Below, piece by piece: positions 35,101 through 46,600 of a DNA stretch of 64,000 nucleotides. The DNA lies in the NCBI GenBank assembly GCA_003971905.1, contig RSEE01000050.1, positions 430,143-494,142 on the forward strand, written 5' to 3'. Source of the stretch: Moniliella sp. 'wahieum' (lineage: Eukaryota; Basidiomycota; Moniliellomycetes; Moniliellales; Moniliellaceae). Made by a program: the position numbers and the translations under genes. Under the pieces are notes generated by a model, which had not been told where the DNA came from, did not search any database, and saw only the letters and a list, made by a program, of their open reading frames with translations. The first letter of the stretch is position 1; the number at the start of each line of letters is the position of its first letter.

Positions 35101-36025
35101 GAAGGGTGCTCATGTTGGGGTCATCAAACGGCAAACGACCGCAGAGAAGGGCGAAGAGGATAATGCCGCATGACCAAATGTCGGTTGCGACCCACGTACG
35201 ACTTGCCGCTTACAATCTCGGGAGAAGCGTAATGCGGACTGCCGCACGAGGTCTCCAACATGCGGCCCGAATGCTGAAGTGCTGCCATGCCAAAGTCGGC
35301 AATCTTGACTTGGCGCTTGTCTTTGGACAGGAGTAGATTCTCGGGTTTGAGGTCGCGATGGCAAATGTTGAAAGAGTGACAGTGGTCTACACCAAACATG
35401 ATTTGGCGAAAGTAGTCGCGGGCAGTGTTAACCTCGAGGCGGCCGCAAGCGACGAGGTGATCAAACAACTCGCCTCCCTCGACATACTCCATAATAAGGT
35501 AGAGAACCTTCTTGGTCTCATACACATCAATGAGTGAGAGCAGGTTGTCGTGCTTGATCAACTTCATCACAATGATTTCACGCTCAATACCGATTTCCAT
35601 TTGGAGACGCTTCTGGACCTCAGGGCCCGAGCCCGTGGCGGCCAGCTTGGCCTCGAGCTGATAGCGGGGAATGATCTTGACGGCGACTTTGACACCCGTC
35701 TTGGCATGATGGGCGAGGCGCACTCGGCCTGGGAGACGGTCAGCACGAGCATGGTTATAGAGGGGTGATAAGGGACAAACGTACCAGAAGCGCCGGTGCC
35801 AATCAGGGCGCCGATCTGCCATGGGCCGATGACGGCTGGGTCATTGAACTCGCGCTTTTTTTTCTTTCCAGGCGGGTGGGAGGACGGGGCCGGTCGGGAC
35901 GGGGAAGAAGAGGCATGATGGTTGATGAGGGGGGCGGGCGCGGGTGGGGGGCGGCGACTGGCGTGGACTGAGCCGGGGGGCGGAGGGGCAGGGGCAGGGG
36001 CAGGGGCATGGGCACGGATGGCCAT
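32123..36025 (-). CDS. GIN4: Gin4/Hsl1/Nim1-family protein kinase with C-terminal KA1-like region
   Basis: Serine/threonine kinase of the family that links septin/bud-neck status to Wee1-Cdk1 control. Start MAIRAHAPAP at 36025, then a Pro-rich leader and a basic patch (KKKKREF). The Gly loop GALIGTGASG is split by an intron at 35729-35784 (56 nt, GTACGT, CTGAC, CAG). It continues RVRLAHHAKTGVKVAVKIIP, with VMEYVEGGELFDHL-type hinge residues, HRDLKPENLLL, KIADFGMAAL, CGSPHYASPEIV and LCGRLPFDDPNMSTLLQKVK in a shifted frame. A long Ser/Pro-rich tail holds an acidic EEEEEEEEED run (about 34720-34745) and a short coiled coil (FFHEVATELAILRAEGGNSE). Near the C-end, QVRINLFHERGSHATFNPFI resembles a KA1 membrane-binding fold. 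Many frame breaks. The stop at 32123 is the best of several. Confidence 0.85.
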
Positions 36026-36813
36026 GGCGGGGGCAGGTGCGGGGCTAGCCGAGGGGTGGGCGGGAGGGGACTGAGGCTGGGTGGAGCGCGGGGCGATGGG
36101 CAGGACGGCCGAGAAGCGAGGCACGGCGTGAGGTGGCGGCGTGGGTGGGCGAGGGGGCGCGGCGGGCGGATTGGAGCTGGGTGATGGCCATGGCGCAGGG
36201 GGGGGAGGAGGGGGGCGAGGGAGGGCGCGGAGAGGCGAGTGGTGAGGGGCGAGGCAACTGGGCCTGAGGGCAGACACGCAGGTGTTGGCGTTTAGCCGGG
36301 AGCGGCTAAGCTGATGGCTGGCCTCGGCTGGCGCGTGGAGGAGGCAGGTGGTGCTGCGGGCGGAGCCAAGAGCAGCTGTGTGCACACAATCGGCCGCGGT
36401 GCGCGCCAAGTTGAACGTTCAAGCAAAGGTGAACGCCGAGCCTCGGCGCCAGCGGAGCAGCCAACGTCCAACGCCGATTGACGGTTTGGTGGATGGGCTT
36501 GCAGCTGGCGGCTGGGCGAGCTTGCGCTTAGTGCCTGGGTCCTCGGCCCTCTTGGCTAGGCACGAGGCACTCCCGAATTGCCCGGCACTTGCTCCCCGCC
36601 ACGCGCACCCGCCCCGTAGTGCACCAGTGACTAGGGTCTCCGCCCACCACCCTGCTCTCTCAGATCTCAACCTCCCCGCGCTCCTCCCAATTGTGCCTTG
36701 ATCCAGTCCCTGCCAGTCCCTGCCCACGCCCTCCAGTGGCCATCGGCCGGCGGCCATCTACGCGCCACGCCCTGCCACGCCGCCCCCATCACCATCACCC
36801 CATGCCCCATGTC

Positions 36814-36867
36814 ACATGTCACATGCCACGGTCGCCCTCACGCGTCACGCGTCACGCGTCACGTGCC
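36814..36867. repeat. Heptamer arrays, ACATGTC/ACATGCC and ACGCGTC x3/ACGTGCC
   Basis: ACATGTC then ACATGCC at 36814-36827. At 36840-36867 ACGCGTC occurs three times then ACGTGCC, all in phase. Lies about 800 bp upstream of the kinase start. Confidence 0.75.
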
Positions 36868-37690
36868 ATCCCATCACCCTCTGCGCCGCCCTTTACTCTC
36901 CGATTCAGACTGAGCTACCGGCATGCTACCCACTCCTGGTTGCAGGCTACGTGGTACCGGCTGCTGCTTGCTGGCTACCGGTTCCCCCGGTTACCAGCTA
37001 CCCTCCCGCAGCACACACCCTGTGCCGATTGCACCAATATCCACCACCTTCTCCTATCCACGATCCCGCCTTTGTGGCGCCGTCTCATCGATCAACAAGT
37101 CCATGCCAGGCCGCGACAGGCAGACAGAGGCCGCCCTAGGCCGTCACGCTGTTCATTCCAGCTGCGTCCCACACACAACTGCCCACCGGATGTCCCACAC
37201 CAGCGGGCACCAGCACACACCAGCCCACACCCAGCCCCCCGCCGCAAAATTCCTGCCGTCGATCTTGGCCGCAGACGGCCCTGCCAGTACAGTCCCCGTG
37301 TTGGCCCGTTCCAATTTCAAAGGCTAGCAGTTGCGATGTCAAACGTTCAAAGTTAGCGTGCCCACGCTGAGCGATCGCTGATCGATGAGATGCAACAGGT
37401 AAAAGAAGAAGCGAGGATCTAGCCACAGGGCCAGTATAGGTTGGTCGTGTTGGTCTTCAGCTGCCCGCTCCGTCCTTCGGCCATGTCCGCAAAAGTCAGC
37501 ATAATCGCCACCATCCCTCCGCCCCCATCTTCCACCACCACCCACCCACTTTGCCCTCAAGACTCAGGGACCTAACTCAGTACTCACTCCTCCTTGGCCA
37601 CTACCCAAGACCACCGGCCAACGAGCCTAGACCCACTACCCATATACCACTTGACCATTTCTCTTTGGCTGATGCCTCCAGTCGGGCCTC

Positions 37691-37871
37691 AGTACTCAGT
37701 CTGAGTACTGAGACTCAGTATGCATCTGTTTTCTCCCCATTCTGTCTGCGCTGCATCCGCACAAGCCTGCAGGCCCGATTTGAGACTTCTCCACGTTCAA
37801 CACATTCAACACGCAATGCGCGTACATTGAACATACTGAGCATTACACTGAGTACTGAGTACTGAGTCGTG
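37691..37871. repeat. Heptamer arrays, AGTACTG/AGTACTC
   Basis: AGTACTC and AGTACTG units mixed with 6-bp spacers at 37691-37723. AGTACTG twice then AGTCGTG in phase at 37851-37871. Confidence 0.65.
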
Positions 37872-38769
37872 AGTTCTTATTAGTGGTCCAACAGAGGATG
37901 TTGGAAGGCAGGTATTGATCTCGTTAAGGTACACCTTTTCCCCCAAATATGAGCTAAGCCGCTGGTAATGGTGGTACGCGCGAGCTCCTAGAGAGCAGCT
38001 TCGACGCCCCACTGAGCACTGAAGGCTGGAGCCGGTGGGAATCGAGTGGGTCTGCAAGATGGATTGAGCCAACTCACAGTCTGAGCGCTCAGGAAAAGGT
38101 TTATCAGCGAAGAATCCACCCTTGCAGTCAGGAATCCGGGAGGCCTCTCATGATCTCATCGTCGATGTCATCAGCTGCATCAACCAGAGAGGGAGAATGC
38201 GGGAGACTATGCGTTTTCGCCCTTCTGCTACAGCTTCTGCCCAACGTGCGTGCTGAGACTTATTGCCGCGTCGCGCGTCAAGCGGCAAGCTTCAAGTGAG
38301 ACGCCTCCGCTGCTTTCCTAATGTAGCCTCTGTTCTTGCTCTGGTTGCGAGGGTTGTGTCTCACTTCTGCTTCTACTCCTCTCGCTTCTCGCCGCTGTGT
38401 TTTTGTCCCTCTTTTCTGCTCTGGGCATGCTCCGCTAATATGCCCATTTCCTAGTCAGTTGCGGACACCGGAGCGGCCATGCAGGTTCCACGTTGCACAC
38501 GAAGACATATACTACCTCAGGCTTCAGCCGCTCACTGTTAACATGTAACACACTAGCTCGGACGCCGGCCCCTTTTATCACTCAGGAAAGCGTCGCGGCA
38601 ATTCGGCACTGGCTTGGATTGTTTATACCGCCTTTTATGCCGAGTGGATCTGTTGGGACTTTGAGGGGTGTAGCTCCGTTCCTGAAACACTGTGTGGTAT
38701 ACAAGTTGGTATACCTTAACATGCATAATCTCCCTCAAGCAGGTGGCGCGCAAGACGGTCACAGGTTTG

Positions 38770-38893
38770 TTGGCGATTCCTCTGGTTTCCTAAATAACGA
38801 GCTTGGCGCCAACCACAACTCACACGCCGGATCATGAGCAAGTCGATTTCGGTGCAGCGTTTCTTTCACCCAGCCTTAAGTCCTGTCAATATG
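38770..38893 (+). repeat. Dispersed repeat R1, copy 3
   Basis: Landmarks TTGGCGATTCCTCTGG, CACGCCGGATCATGAGC, TTTCACCCAGCCTTAAG and CCTGTCAATATG occur in the order found at 12958 and 24433. This is the most diverged copy. Confidence 0.55.
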
Positions 38894-39177
38894 TCAATGT
38901 TCTGGGCCACAGTGTAGAAGGATGCATCCAGAAAGGCAATGCTCTTGTGGATACCGACAGCTTTTTGGACAAAAAATATGATATTGATTGATAATAACGT
39001 GTGACGAGTAGGTCAAGGAGATGTGTAGCACAAAGAAGGTTGGGCACTCTTAAAAACAAAGACGAGGAGGAATCTACAGGCATAGGGGGCACAAAGTAGG
39101 ATGGGCACGGGGGCGCGGGCGTAGGGGGGGGACAAACGCCAAATCAAACCCAGTTGGAAGGACAGGATAGAGGGGAT

Positions 39178-40791
39178 TCAGATCCCATTGTTAACCACGA
39201 TCTGGGGACCCGACAAAGGGATCACCGACTCGGCTCGCTTCAAGGACGGAGAAGCAACATCCAACACGAGGTCTAAGCTATTGGTCGCAGCGCCCTTGGG
39301 AGAAGGGCCGCCGAGGCCCAAGCCAACCACGTCGAGATCAATGTCACCCTGATCCACCGGCAACTCCCCATTTGCCGAGGGTAGGGGCGACATGAAGGTA
39401 CACGGTGTGAGGGGGCCCTCATCATCGTCGTCGGAATTGAGTGTCGACATGGAGCGGGGTGTGAGCCACAAACTTGGCGTCGGCGACATGACTCCTGCTT
39501 CCATGCCGGGAAGACCCACGGTGCCTCCGTAAGGTGGCGTACAGACCGACGGCGTCTGCACAGTCTTGCTCTTCGGGGAAGGCGTGAGAAGCATCTGACC
39601 ACTGGAGCGCGTGCGTTGAAACGCGGCGCGGACAAGAGCGTAAGCATCCGAGTGTTTACGGTACAGGATGCCCGACATGGAGTCCGTGGCAAGGTGTGGT
39701 GTAGCGAGGTAGCTGCCTGCGCCGTCTCGGGGTCGAGCACGCGCTTGGCGTGTGCCACCGTCGCAGATAGAGGTTCAGATGATGAGTGAATGAGCTGAGC
39801 GAGCCACAGACTTGCCCGCGCCACTGCACTGGGCGCGATGGGGATGAGATCACGATGGTACAAGCTCAGTTCCATGAGCAACCGTGCCACTGCTGCCACA
39901 TTCACGGTGGATGACGAGTCGGACGGCGAACTGTGACGGGAGAGGTAGATGCGTAGCCAGGTCTCGTGCGAGGGCCCCCCACAGGAATAGTTCAGGGTTG
40001 ACAAGATGTGGGACTCCATTTGATGGAATGCCGACTCCTCCAGCGAGTTGCAGCACATGACGGCCAACTCGCTCGCGGAAGGCACGGTGTCCTTTGCGTC
40101 TTCGTACTTGGATGCAATCCACATAGCCGCCGCACCTGCAAGCTGGTAATGCTTTTTGAGCACCACCCTCCTGCTGAGGTAGCGATCCAGTAGCCCACGC
40201 TCACATAGAGTGTTTCTGGCTCAAACTGGAACGTGGCGTGCATCTCGATGAGGAAGTCGATCAAAAAGGTTCTCATCGCCCAAGACACCTCAGGCTGAGA
40301 GTCCATCATGGCCAAATCGGGTTTGTTTTTCTGCTGTAGAACGGGTACTGTCAGTTAATATGAAAGCTCTTCCTTGTACACAGCAAAGAGCCACTTACTT
40401 CAAGGCGGAGCATGTGAGCCACAATTTCGTCCGCATACTCATCATCAAAGATATCCATCTTTGACGATGCAGAGCGCCGCAGGCGTTCTCGCCTGGTAAG
40501 CGCGGGCGGCAGGGCTGGGGGAAAGGGAGTTTGGGTCAAATCGGCAAGCACAGCAGGCTTGGACGACATTGACGTAGAAGATGAGATGGAATGGGCCTCC
40601 AGGGCCTGGGGCAGGGGTGTACTCTTGGGCACATCGTGGGATGCAAGCGGAAGGGCGGCTGCAGAAATGCTGTGTGAGACAGGGTGATTGTGGTTGCTGG
40701 AAGAATTGCGACGCATGGCAGTCGACGCGGCTGCCGATGCGGCTGCGGCTGGAGGGTGGAGACGCATGGAGTGGCGCTTGGTGACTGCCAT
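39178..40791 (-). CDS. CLN1: G1 cyclin, CLN type
   Basis: Cdk1 partner that promotes Start/G1-S and polarized growth. Start MAVTKRHSMRLHPPAAA at 40791 (the frame is open further upstream). A Ser/Ala-rich leader, then MDIFDDEYADEIVAHMLRLE, is followed by an intron at 40334-40398 (65 nt, GTAAGT...CAG). The cyclin box reads MRTFLIDFLIEMHATFQFEP and, after a frame break near 40180, RRVVLKKHYQLAGAAAMWIA, SKYEDAKDTVPSASELAVMC and MESHILSTLNYSCGGPSHET. These signatures are CLN-like rather than B-type (RPYLIDFLIE, KHYQLVG, SKYEDKK, SMCCN in yeast Clns, from established family knowledge). A second frame break lies near 39700. The Ser/Thr/Pro-rich tail (LTPSPKSKTVQTPSVCTPP) is a plausible phospho-degron (PEST) region. 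Stop at 39178. Confidence 0.9.
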
Positions 40792-41351
40792 CAGGCTGCC
40801 ACGGCGTGCCGAGTGGGTGGCACTCGATACAGAGTGGGCACTGTGGGAGCGGACAAGGCGAGTGTCGTGGGGGCAGCAATCATGTTTGCTTGCTGGCGAG
40901 TGCGAGCAGATCTGGCAACGGGAGGGGGACGACAGAGGGCAGTACACAGTACTGCTGTGCGTTGGCGGGGGGAAGGGGAAAGGGGAAGGAGGAAGGGGAT
41001 AGGCAAAAGAATGTGTCTCGCAGCGGAGAGGCTGCAGGGGCGGGGCCGTGTAACGGGCGCGGGAAAGGGAAGTGGAAGGGGAAGGGGAAGGAGAGGAGGA
41101 GGTGGGGTGGTGGAGAGGATCAAGTGGGGAGATGGACAAACGGAAGGGATTGGTTGCGGCCGCTTTGTATGGTTGGGCCACACACGCCGTCTGCGAGCGC
41201 ACGCAAGTGTGGGTCAGAATTCGATGCGCACTGGGGCCTTCTAACCTTACAACGAGGCAAAAGCGCTAAACGCACTGAAGGCCTTAAGCGAGCTGATCGG
41301 TGGTGGGTGATGTCCACCGATGATTGTGGGCTAGCGACTAAGTGAAGTGTG

Positions 41352-41374
41352 ACATGTGACACATGTGACATGAG
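41352..41374. repeat. Heptamer array, ACATGTG
   Basis: ACATGTG at 41352-41358; after a 2-bp slip ACATGTG and ACATGAG at 41361-41374. Confidence 0.5.
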
Positions 41375-41457
41375 ACAGGCACCAAGTGACTGTCGGATAC
41401 CGCGTACCAGCCATCCGCCGTGGCGCGTGGCAATATGTAGCTGATCGGCCCTCGGCA

Positions 41458-41493
41458 CTCCAGGCTCCAGGCTCCAGGCTCCAGGCCTCCAGG
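41458..41493. repeat. Heptamer array, CTCCAGG x4-5
   Basis: CTCCAGG four times in phase at 41458-41485 and once more after a 1-bp slip. The core is not a perfect palindrome. Confidence 0.7.
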
Positions 41494-41834
41494 TACTCCC
41501 ATCGGCTAGCGACCCTATCACCTATCGACAACGCCAGGCTCAGGTATTACTCAGTACCCCATGTGGCATGCTCACGCGCTGATGCCTTTGGTACGTTTCG
41601 CGTTATGCGCTACACGGAACGCGTAACCGCTTTGCCCTGTCTCCTGGTCACCTGGTCACCGACCGTCGATCACCGATCATCGCCGTTGCGGGAGTACGTG
41701 CCGGCACGGGCGAGATCTGCAACGACGGGGCAGAGGATGGGGAAGTTGCACTGCTTCCCTTTGGGTGGCATGCACCTGATATTCATATTCACCGCTCAGG
41801 GCGAGAGCGAGTCGAGTACTCCTCAACGTCTCTC

Positions 41835-41860
41835 AACGTTCAGTACGTTCAACGTTCAAC
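41835..41860. repeat. AACGTTC units
   Basis: AACGTTC at 41835-41841, and AACGTTC plus a truncated copy at 41851-41860, separated by a 9-bp AGTACGTTC-like unit. Confidence 0.5.
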
Positions 41861-42272
41861 GAGTACTGCGTACGTTGTGTACAGAGTATATATCAGAGAA
41901 CATTTTTGCTACAGCGGCTACTGGGTAGTGACGTCCTGGTCCACCCGGCTATGAAGACCGCAATGCAATGGCTCTCAAGCGTAGGAGAGTAGGCGATCGA
42001 TTGCGGGCGGGATATAGGCGTTGGTTCGTGGGAAGCAGGACGAGGGCTACAGGAGAAGGCCACTACTGGTCGTTGGCTTGCTTACGCGCTTACGCGGGTA
42101 CGCGCGCATCATGCATCTGCATCAGCAGTCTTCGCAGCCCGCGGTGCCACGGTGCTAGTGAGCTAGTGAGGCTTGAGGCCGGCAGTGCGCCGCGATCGGT
42201 GAAGCCAGTCACCGTCGCAACAACGGGCTTGCTTCTCTGATGTTGTGCACCCAGTCTTGGATACGAGTAGTA

Positions 42273-42293
42273 ACTAGTAACTAGTAACTAGGA
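42273..42293. repeat. Heptamer array, ACTAGTA
   Basis: ACTAGTA at 42273-42279 and 42280-42286, then ACTAGGA at 42287-42293. Confidence 0.7.
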
Positions 42294-42518
42294 AAAGGGG
42301 AAACACTGTTGTGAGCCTGAGGCCTGAGGCTCAGGGCCTGTAACCCTGAGGGTGACCGGTGACCATCCTGCTTCCGTGGCCTCAGGCAGGGGCTCCTCAG
42401 GCCTCACATGCCTCTTCCAGCCTGGGCAATCCTACTCTTCATATCTCAGAAGGCAAAAAGAAGCCCCAAGCAAACTGCCTGTGATGATCTCTATCTAGAT
42501 CATGCAATGTTCGATAAT

Positions 42519-42545
42519 TAAGCTTGAAGCTTTAAGCTTAAGCTT
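42519..42545. repeat. Heptamer array, AAGCTTG/AAGCTTT/AAGCTT/AAGCTTT
   Basis: Four AAGCTT cores in a row. The spacer base varies (G, T) and is absent once, giving a single 6-bp unit. Confidence 0.65.
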
Positions 42546-42931
42546 TAAGGTCAGTATCAATGAGGCTGCAAAGTCACGGAACGGGCATGGGGCAGTGTAC
42601 ACGTTGAAAAGCATCGAGCACATGTGGGTGCAATCATAAGGCCGATCTGTCACGCGTCACGGTCCTCTTGTAGTTTAATCGCGTTATAATTAGGTAAACC
42701 TCCTCAGATCTCTCAGATCTCACAGCTCTCCGCCGAACTTGTTTCCTTCTCTCTACTAGTTGTTACCGGTTACCAGCGCATCCTTTGCTTCCCTTGGTAC
42801 TTGGCTGGCCGTAGCAGCGAAATAGCAACGCGCAACGTGCACGCAGCTTCGAGCTTCCAGCGTCAAGCGTGACTTAGCGTTTAACCCTAGGGCCTCGCCC
42901 TCCATATCTCACGATCTCACATTTCGTGTAA

Positions 42932-42959
42932 ACATGTCACATGTCACGTGTCACCCTGC
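42932..42959. repeat. Heptamer array, ACATGTC x2, ACGTGTC, ACCCTGC
   Basis: Four in-phase units with progressive loss of the palindrome toward the right. Confidence 0.7.
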
Positions 42960-43418
42960 GGGCGCCGTCGTTCCGATCCTCAAATTGGCTCGAACGAGAT
43001 CACATGAGTGCATCGGTCTTGTGCGAGCCCAAGCCATCAGATGTATCGACCGACAGCATGTCGGAGCGCTCGGAAGACAGCCACAAACCTTATTGTGCGA
43101 ACAGGATATGCGTGCCGGCGTTGTTAATTGTTGGGGGTCCCTTTGGCACTTCCGGGTACTGCGGGGTACTGCCTCTTCTTCCTCTTCAGCGAAGGGTGTG
43201 GCATGTGATGCATGTGATTGGATAGCACAACACAAGCGCCAAGCCTCTCTATTAGTCTCTACCACACAAAACGCCTTCGAGAGCGCCCGCGGGTACACAA
43301 TAAAAAGGGTTACAAACATTGGATACCTGCCACTCCGGCTATTTAACTGATTGCCTCTGTCATGCATGTCCCTGTCCCCATATCCCCTTCTTCAGATCTT
43401 TCTTCAGACTTCACGTTG

Positions 43419-43521
43419 AAGCTTCAAACTTCAAGCTTCCCTTATTTCTTCTCTCGCTTTGCCTCACATGCTCACACCACTTCGACCCATCTCGATCGTC
43501 ATCGATCATCGATCATCTTCC
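43419..43521. repeat. Heptamer arrays, AAGCTTC/AAACTTC/AAGCTTC and ATCGATC x2/ATCTTCC
   Basis: Three in-phase units at 43419-43439 and three at 43501-43521, just downstream of the Mtr4 stop. Confidence 0.7.
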
Positions 43522-43661
43522 TGAATCGTGATACACCGTGTGAACGGCACTTAGCACTTAGTGCCCAGTACTCGGCACGATCATTTGTATCCACTTCGCA
43601 TCGGTTGTAGACAAGCAATTAACGTCTCTGGGAAAAATGAATTGCCACGATGGGGAGGAGC

Positions 43662-46600
43662 TCAGAGATACAGCGATGGGGAGAAGATGATGCTGTTGGG
43701 GCGCTCGAGCAATTCCAAGGCGGCCTTGAACCGGTGTTCCAACTCCTCGTTCCCGATGGCTTTCGCGGCATCGACAAGTTGGCGCAAAAGTTCTTGTAGA
43801 CGGCGGAATGTGCGGATGATGGTGCCTTCAAAAACATCAGTGAGCTTGATGAGCTCGGCAAAGTTCTTACCACTGCACCATAACAACACAGGCTGGATGA
43901 GTTCCACCTTGAAGGAACGCACATAGTCGTCCTCCTTGATGTCCAATCGGCTCTCCCGCGCCACACGTGCGATTCTCCGTGCCGTGTCCTGCAGCGCCTG
44001 GAGAGGCTGCACTAGCGCCTCTGGGATCTGCGCGGGTGTCTCGCTCTTCTCTTGGAAGACAAGGTGGAGGCAAGAGCCGCGCATGAGGCTGGATCCAGCG
44101 TGTTGAAAACGCCCGAGAAAATGAGTTCCGTAAGCAACAGCTCGTCTCCCGTAGAGATCTCGCATGCAACTCGTCCCTTTTGCAGTACGACGTCTGCCTC
44201 CGACACAAAGCCCAAACGACGGAGAACACGCTTACGCGACTTGAGCTCGTCCAGCTGAAGGACATTGCGCGCCGCAGCCAATTTGGCCGCCAACGCCTCG
44301 GCGCGCGCAAATGCATCAAGCTTGGCAGCGTATTCAGCCTCGAGAGCCGCAACCTGTTTGTGCGTGCTACTCTTGTCGGTGGAAACAACCTTCTTCCCTT
44401 CTTGCCTTCTTTCTTCACCACCAGGTCTTTGGAAACTGCTTCTTCGAGCGAAGTAGTCAGCTCTTTACTGCGCTTGCGCAGCAATTCCATCTTTTTGAGC
44501 AACGTCTTGAATGCATCGTCCTTGATCTTCATGTCCTTGACAGGGTCCAGACGGGGTGGGTTTCCCTTGACGCGCCGCTGGACTTCGGCCAAATTCTTGC
44601 GCATCTGCGCCCGCTTTTCCTGCGAACGCACATCCAGCATCACGATTCGAACCCCCGTCAAGTCCCGGATACAAGACAAGAGCACGGGCACGACGATCAT
44701 CTCCCCTTCCCCGCCCTTGCCGACTGGGTGCATGGGTGGTGCAGCGTTGGGCCGGGAGGGCCAGGCGGAGGGGGTAGCCCAAGGATGGAACGCGCCTTGC
44801 CATGACGGACAGCGTCCGAACCAGGCTCGAGAGGCGCCACCACCAAAAGCACGTCGACAATGTATCCCTCAGCCGCATGTAGAGGATCTTGTTGGGCACG
44901 CTCGAACTCCGCAGCTGCTTCCTTACTACGCGGAGGCTGGCGTTTTTGGAACTCAACGACTGCCCCAGCCAAAGTCCTCTTCGCCATGTTGAACCCGTAC
45001 AAGGCGTCCAGATTGAATAAAAGGAAGCGCATAAGATGGGTGGGTAGTGACAGCAAAGTAATCACTCTCCAACAGCTGCAGCTGTTTGCGCACGGCTTCC
45101 AAATCGGCCAGAATGGGTTCGTGCTTAACAATAATGGCCTTGGCCGTGGTCTCGGCCGCATCGCGCTCCCGTTCAAGACCAGGGATGGAGGCGGCTTGTT
45201 GGAACTGGTAGAAACATCGCTCCAACATGTATTCGGGACTGATTCCCTCGACGCGCATCAGATTAAGGACCATGTTGTACCCCAAGTGGAACGCCGAGTC
45301 GAGCCGGTCTGCCTGCCCCCGAATCATTTGCTTGGCATCGTCCGGTTCCAATTGCTCATCAAACATCATAATCACAATACCACGGTCATCCAGTCCACGA
45401 CGGCCGGCCCGACCAGACATTTGATAAACTCGCCGGACGAAAGGTTGCGGAACGTAGTCCCATCCCACTTGCGCACACTAGTGAATACCACCGTCTTGGC
45501 CGGCATATTCAGGCCAATGGAGAAAGTCTCGGTGGCGAAAAGAACCTTGAGCAAACCCTCTTGGAACAAAATCTCAATGACTTCCTTAAGAATAGGGAGA
45601 AGCCCGCCGTGATGGATACCAATGCCGCGCTGAAGAAGGGGGAGAATGTGTTTGATCTGGGGCAATTCCTGGTCCTCAGGAGCCAGGACACTGATCGCAT
45701 TGTTGAAAACGGTGCTCACCGTGTCGCGCTCCTCGTCCGTGTTGAATTCAAGCTTGCTCATCTGCATGGCCAGCGCTTCGCACTCACGCTTGCTAAACGC
45801 AAAAACAATCACCGGGTTGTAGTTCTTGACCATGATCATCTTGACGATTTTGTAAATGTCCGACTGGCCATCCTCGTTCTCGTTCTTGCCCTTCTTGGTT
45901 TGGCCCTTGCGCTTGCCCGCACCCGAGGTCACGGCGCTCGGGTCTTCGCCGCCGCTGGCCTTGAGGGCACCCATGGCTTTTTGAAAGTTCTCATCGCGGA
46001 AGGTGCCCTTTTCATCGACGACAAGGTAAATTCCCTCGGCGGACTGCGGGTAGAGGTAGTGCTGAAGGGGGTGGGACGGAAATTGGTGTAGACGACATGA
46101 CACGACTGCTGGTGGGTTTGCGCAATCCACTCGGCAAATTGCATCGCGTTGGGAATCGTTGCCGAGAGAAAGACGTAACGGACTTGCCTTGGCAGGAGAA
46201 TAATCGTCTCTTCCCAGACCACGCCACGGTCCTTGTCGCGCATATAATGAATCTCGTCAAAGATAACCCAAGCTACCTCGCGCATGATCTCTGAACCACG
46301 GTAAAGCATTGAACGCAGAATCTGTAAGAGAGAGTCAGCAGCTGGTTGGGGCACGTAAGGGGAACGGGGGGAGACGGGGGGGACGTACCTCGGTCGTCAT
46401 TACGAGACAACTTGCACTTGGGTTGATCGTGACATCTCCCGTCATGAGGCCCACATCTCCGAACTCTGCAGTGAGTTCACGGTACTTTTGGTTGGATAGG
46501 GCCTTGATGGGCGAAGTGTAGACTACACGCTGCTTGGCTTTGAGGCAGTGGGCAATGGCGTACTCAGCCACCACCGTCTTACCAGCCGACGTATGGGCAG

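Larger units (their letters stand above)
36026..39177. other. Large intergenic region with heptamers and R1 copy 3
   Basis: About 3.1 kb, no gene supported. Plus-strand ORFs at 36691-37356 and 37551-37865 are repetitive (His/Pro/Arg-rich) and arise from ACATGTC/ACGCGTC arrays. Holds arrays at 36814-36867 and 37691-37871 and the R1 copy at 38770-38893. Confidence 0.5.
40792..43661. other. Large gene-poor region: cyclin leader, purine tract and heptamer cluster
   Basis: About 2.9 kb. The first 450 bp upstream of the cyclin start are purine-rich on the plus strand (GGGGAAGG words at 40970-41115), i.e. a C/T-rich leader or promoter for the cyclin. From 41350 to 43520 there are at least nine heptamer arrays. 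No gene supported. Confidence 0.5.

Noticed and set aside
36691-37356. 221-codon plus-strand ORF rich in His, Pro and Arg
   Set aside because: Composition follows from ACATGTC/ACGCGTC arrays and C-rich spacer DNA; no domain-like block.
44630-44660. T-arm-like word (GATTCGAACCCC) suggesting a tRNA
   Set aside because: It lies in coding sequence of MTR4 and no matching anticodon arm or acceptor stem surrounds it.
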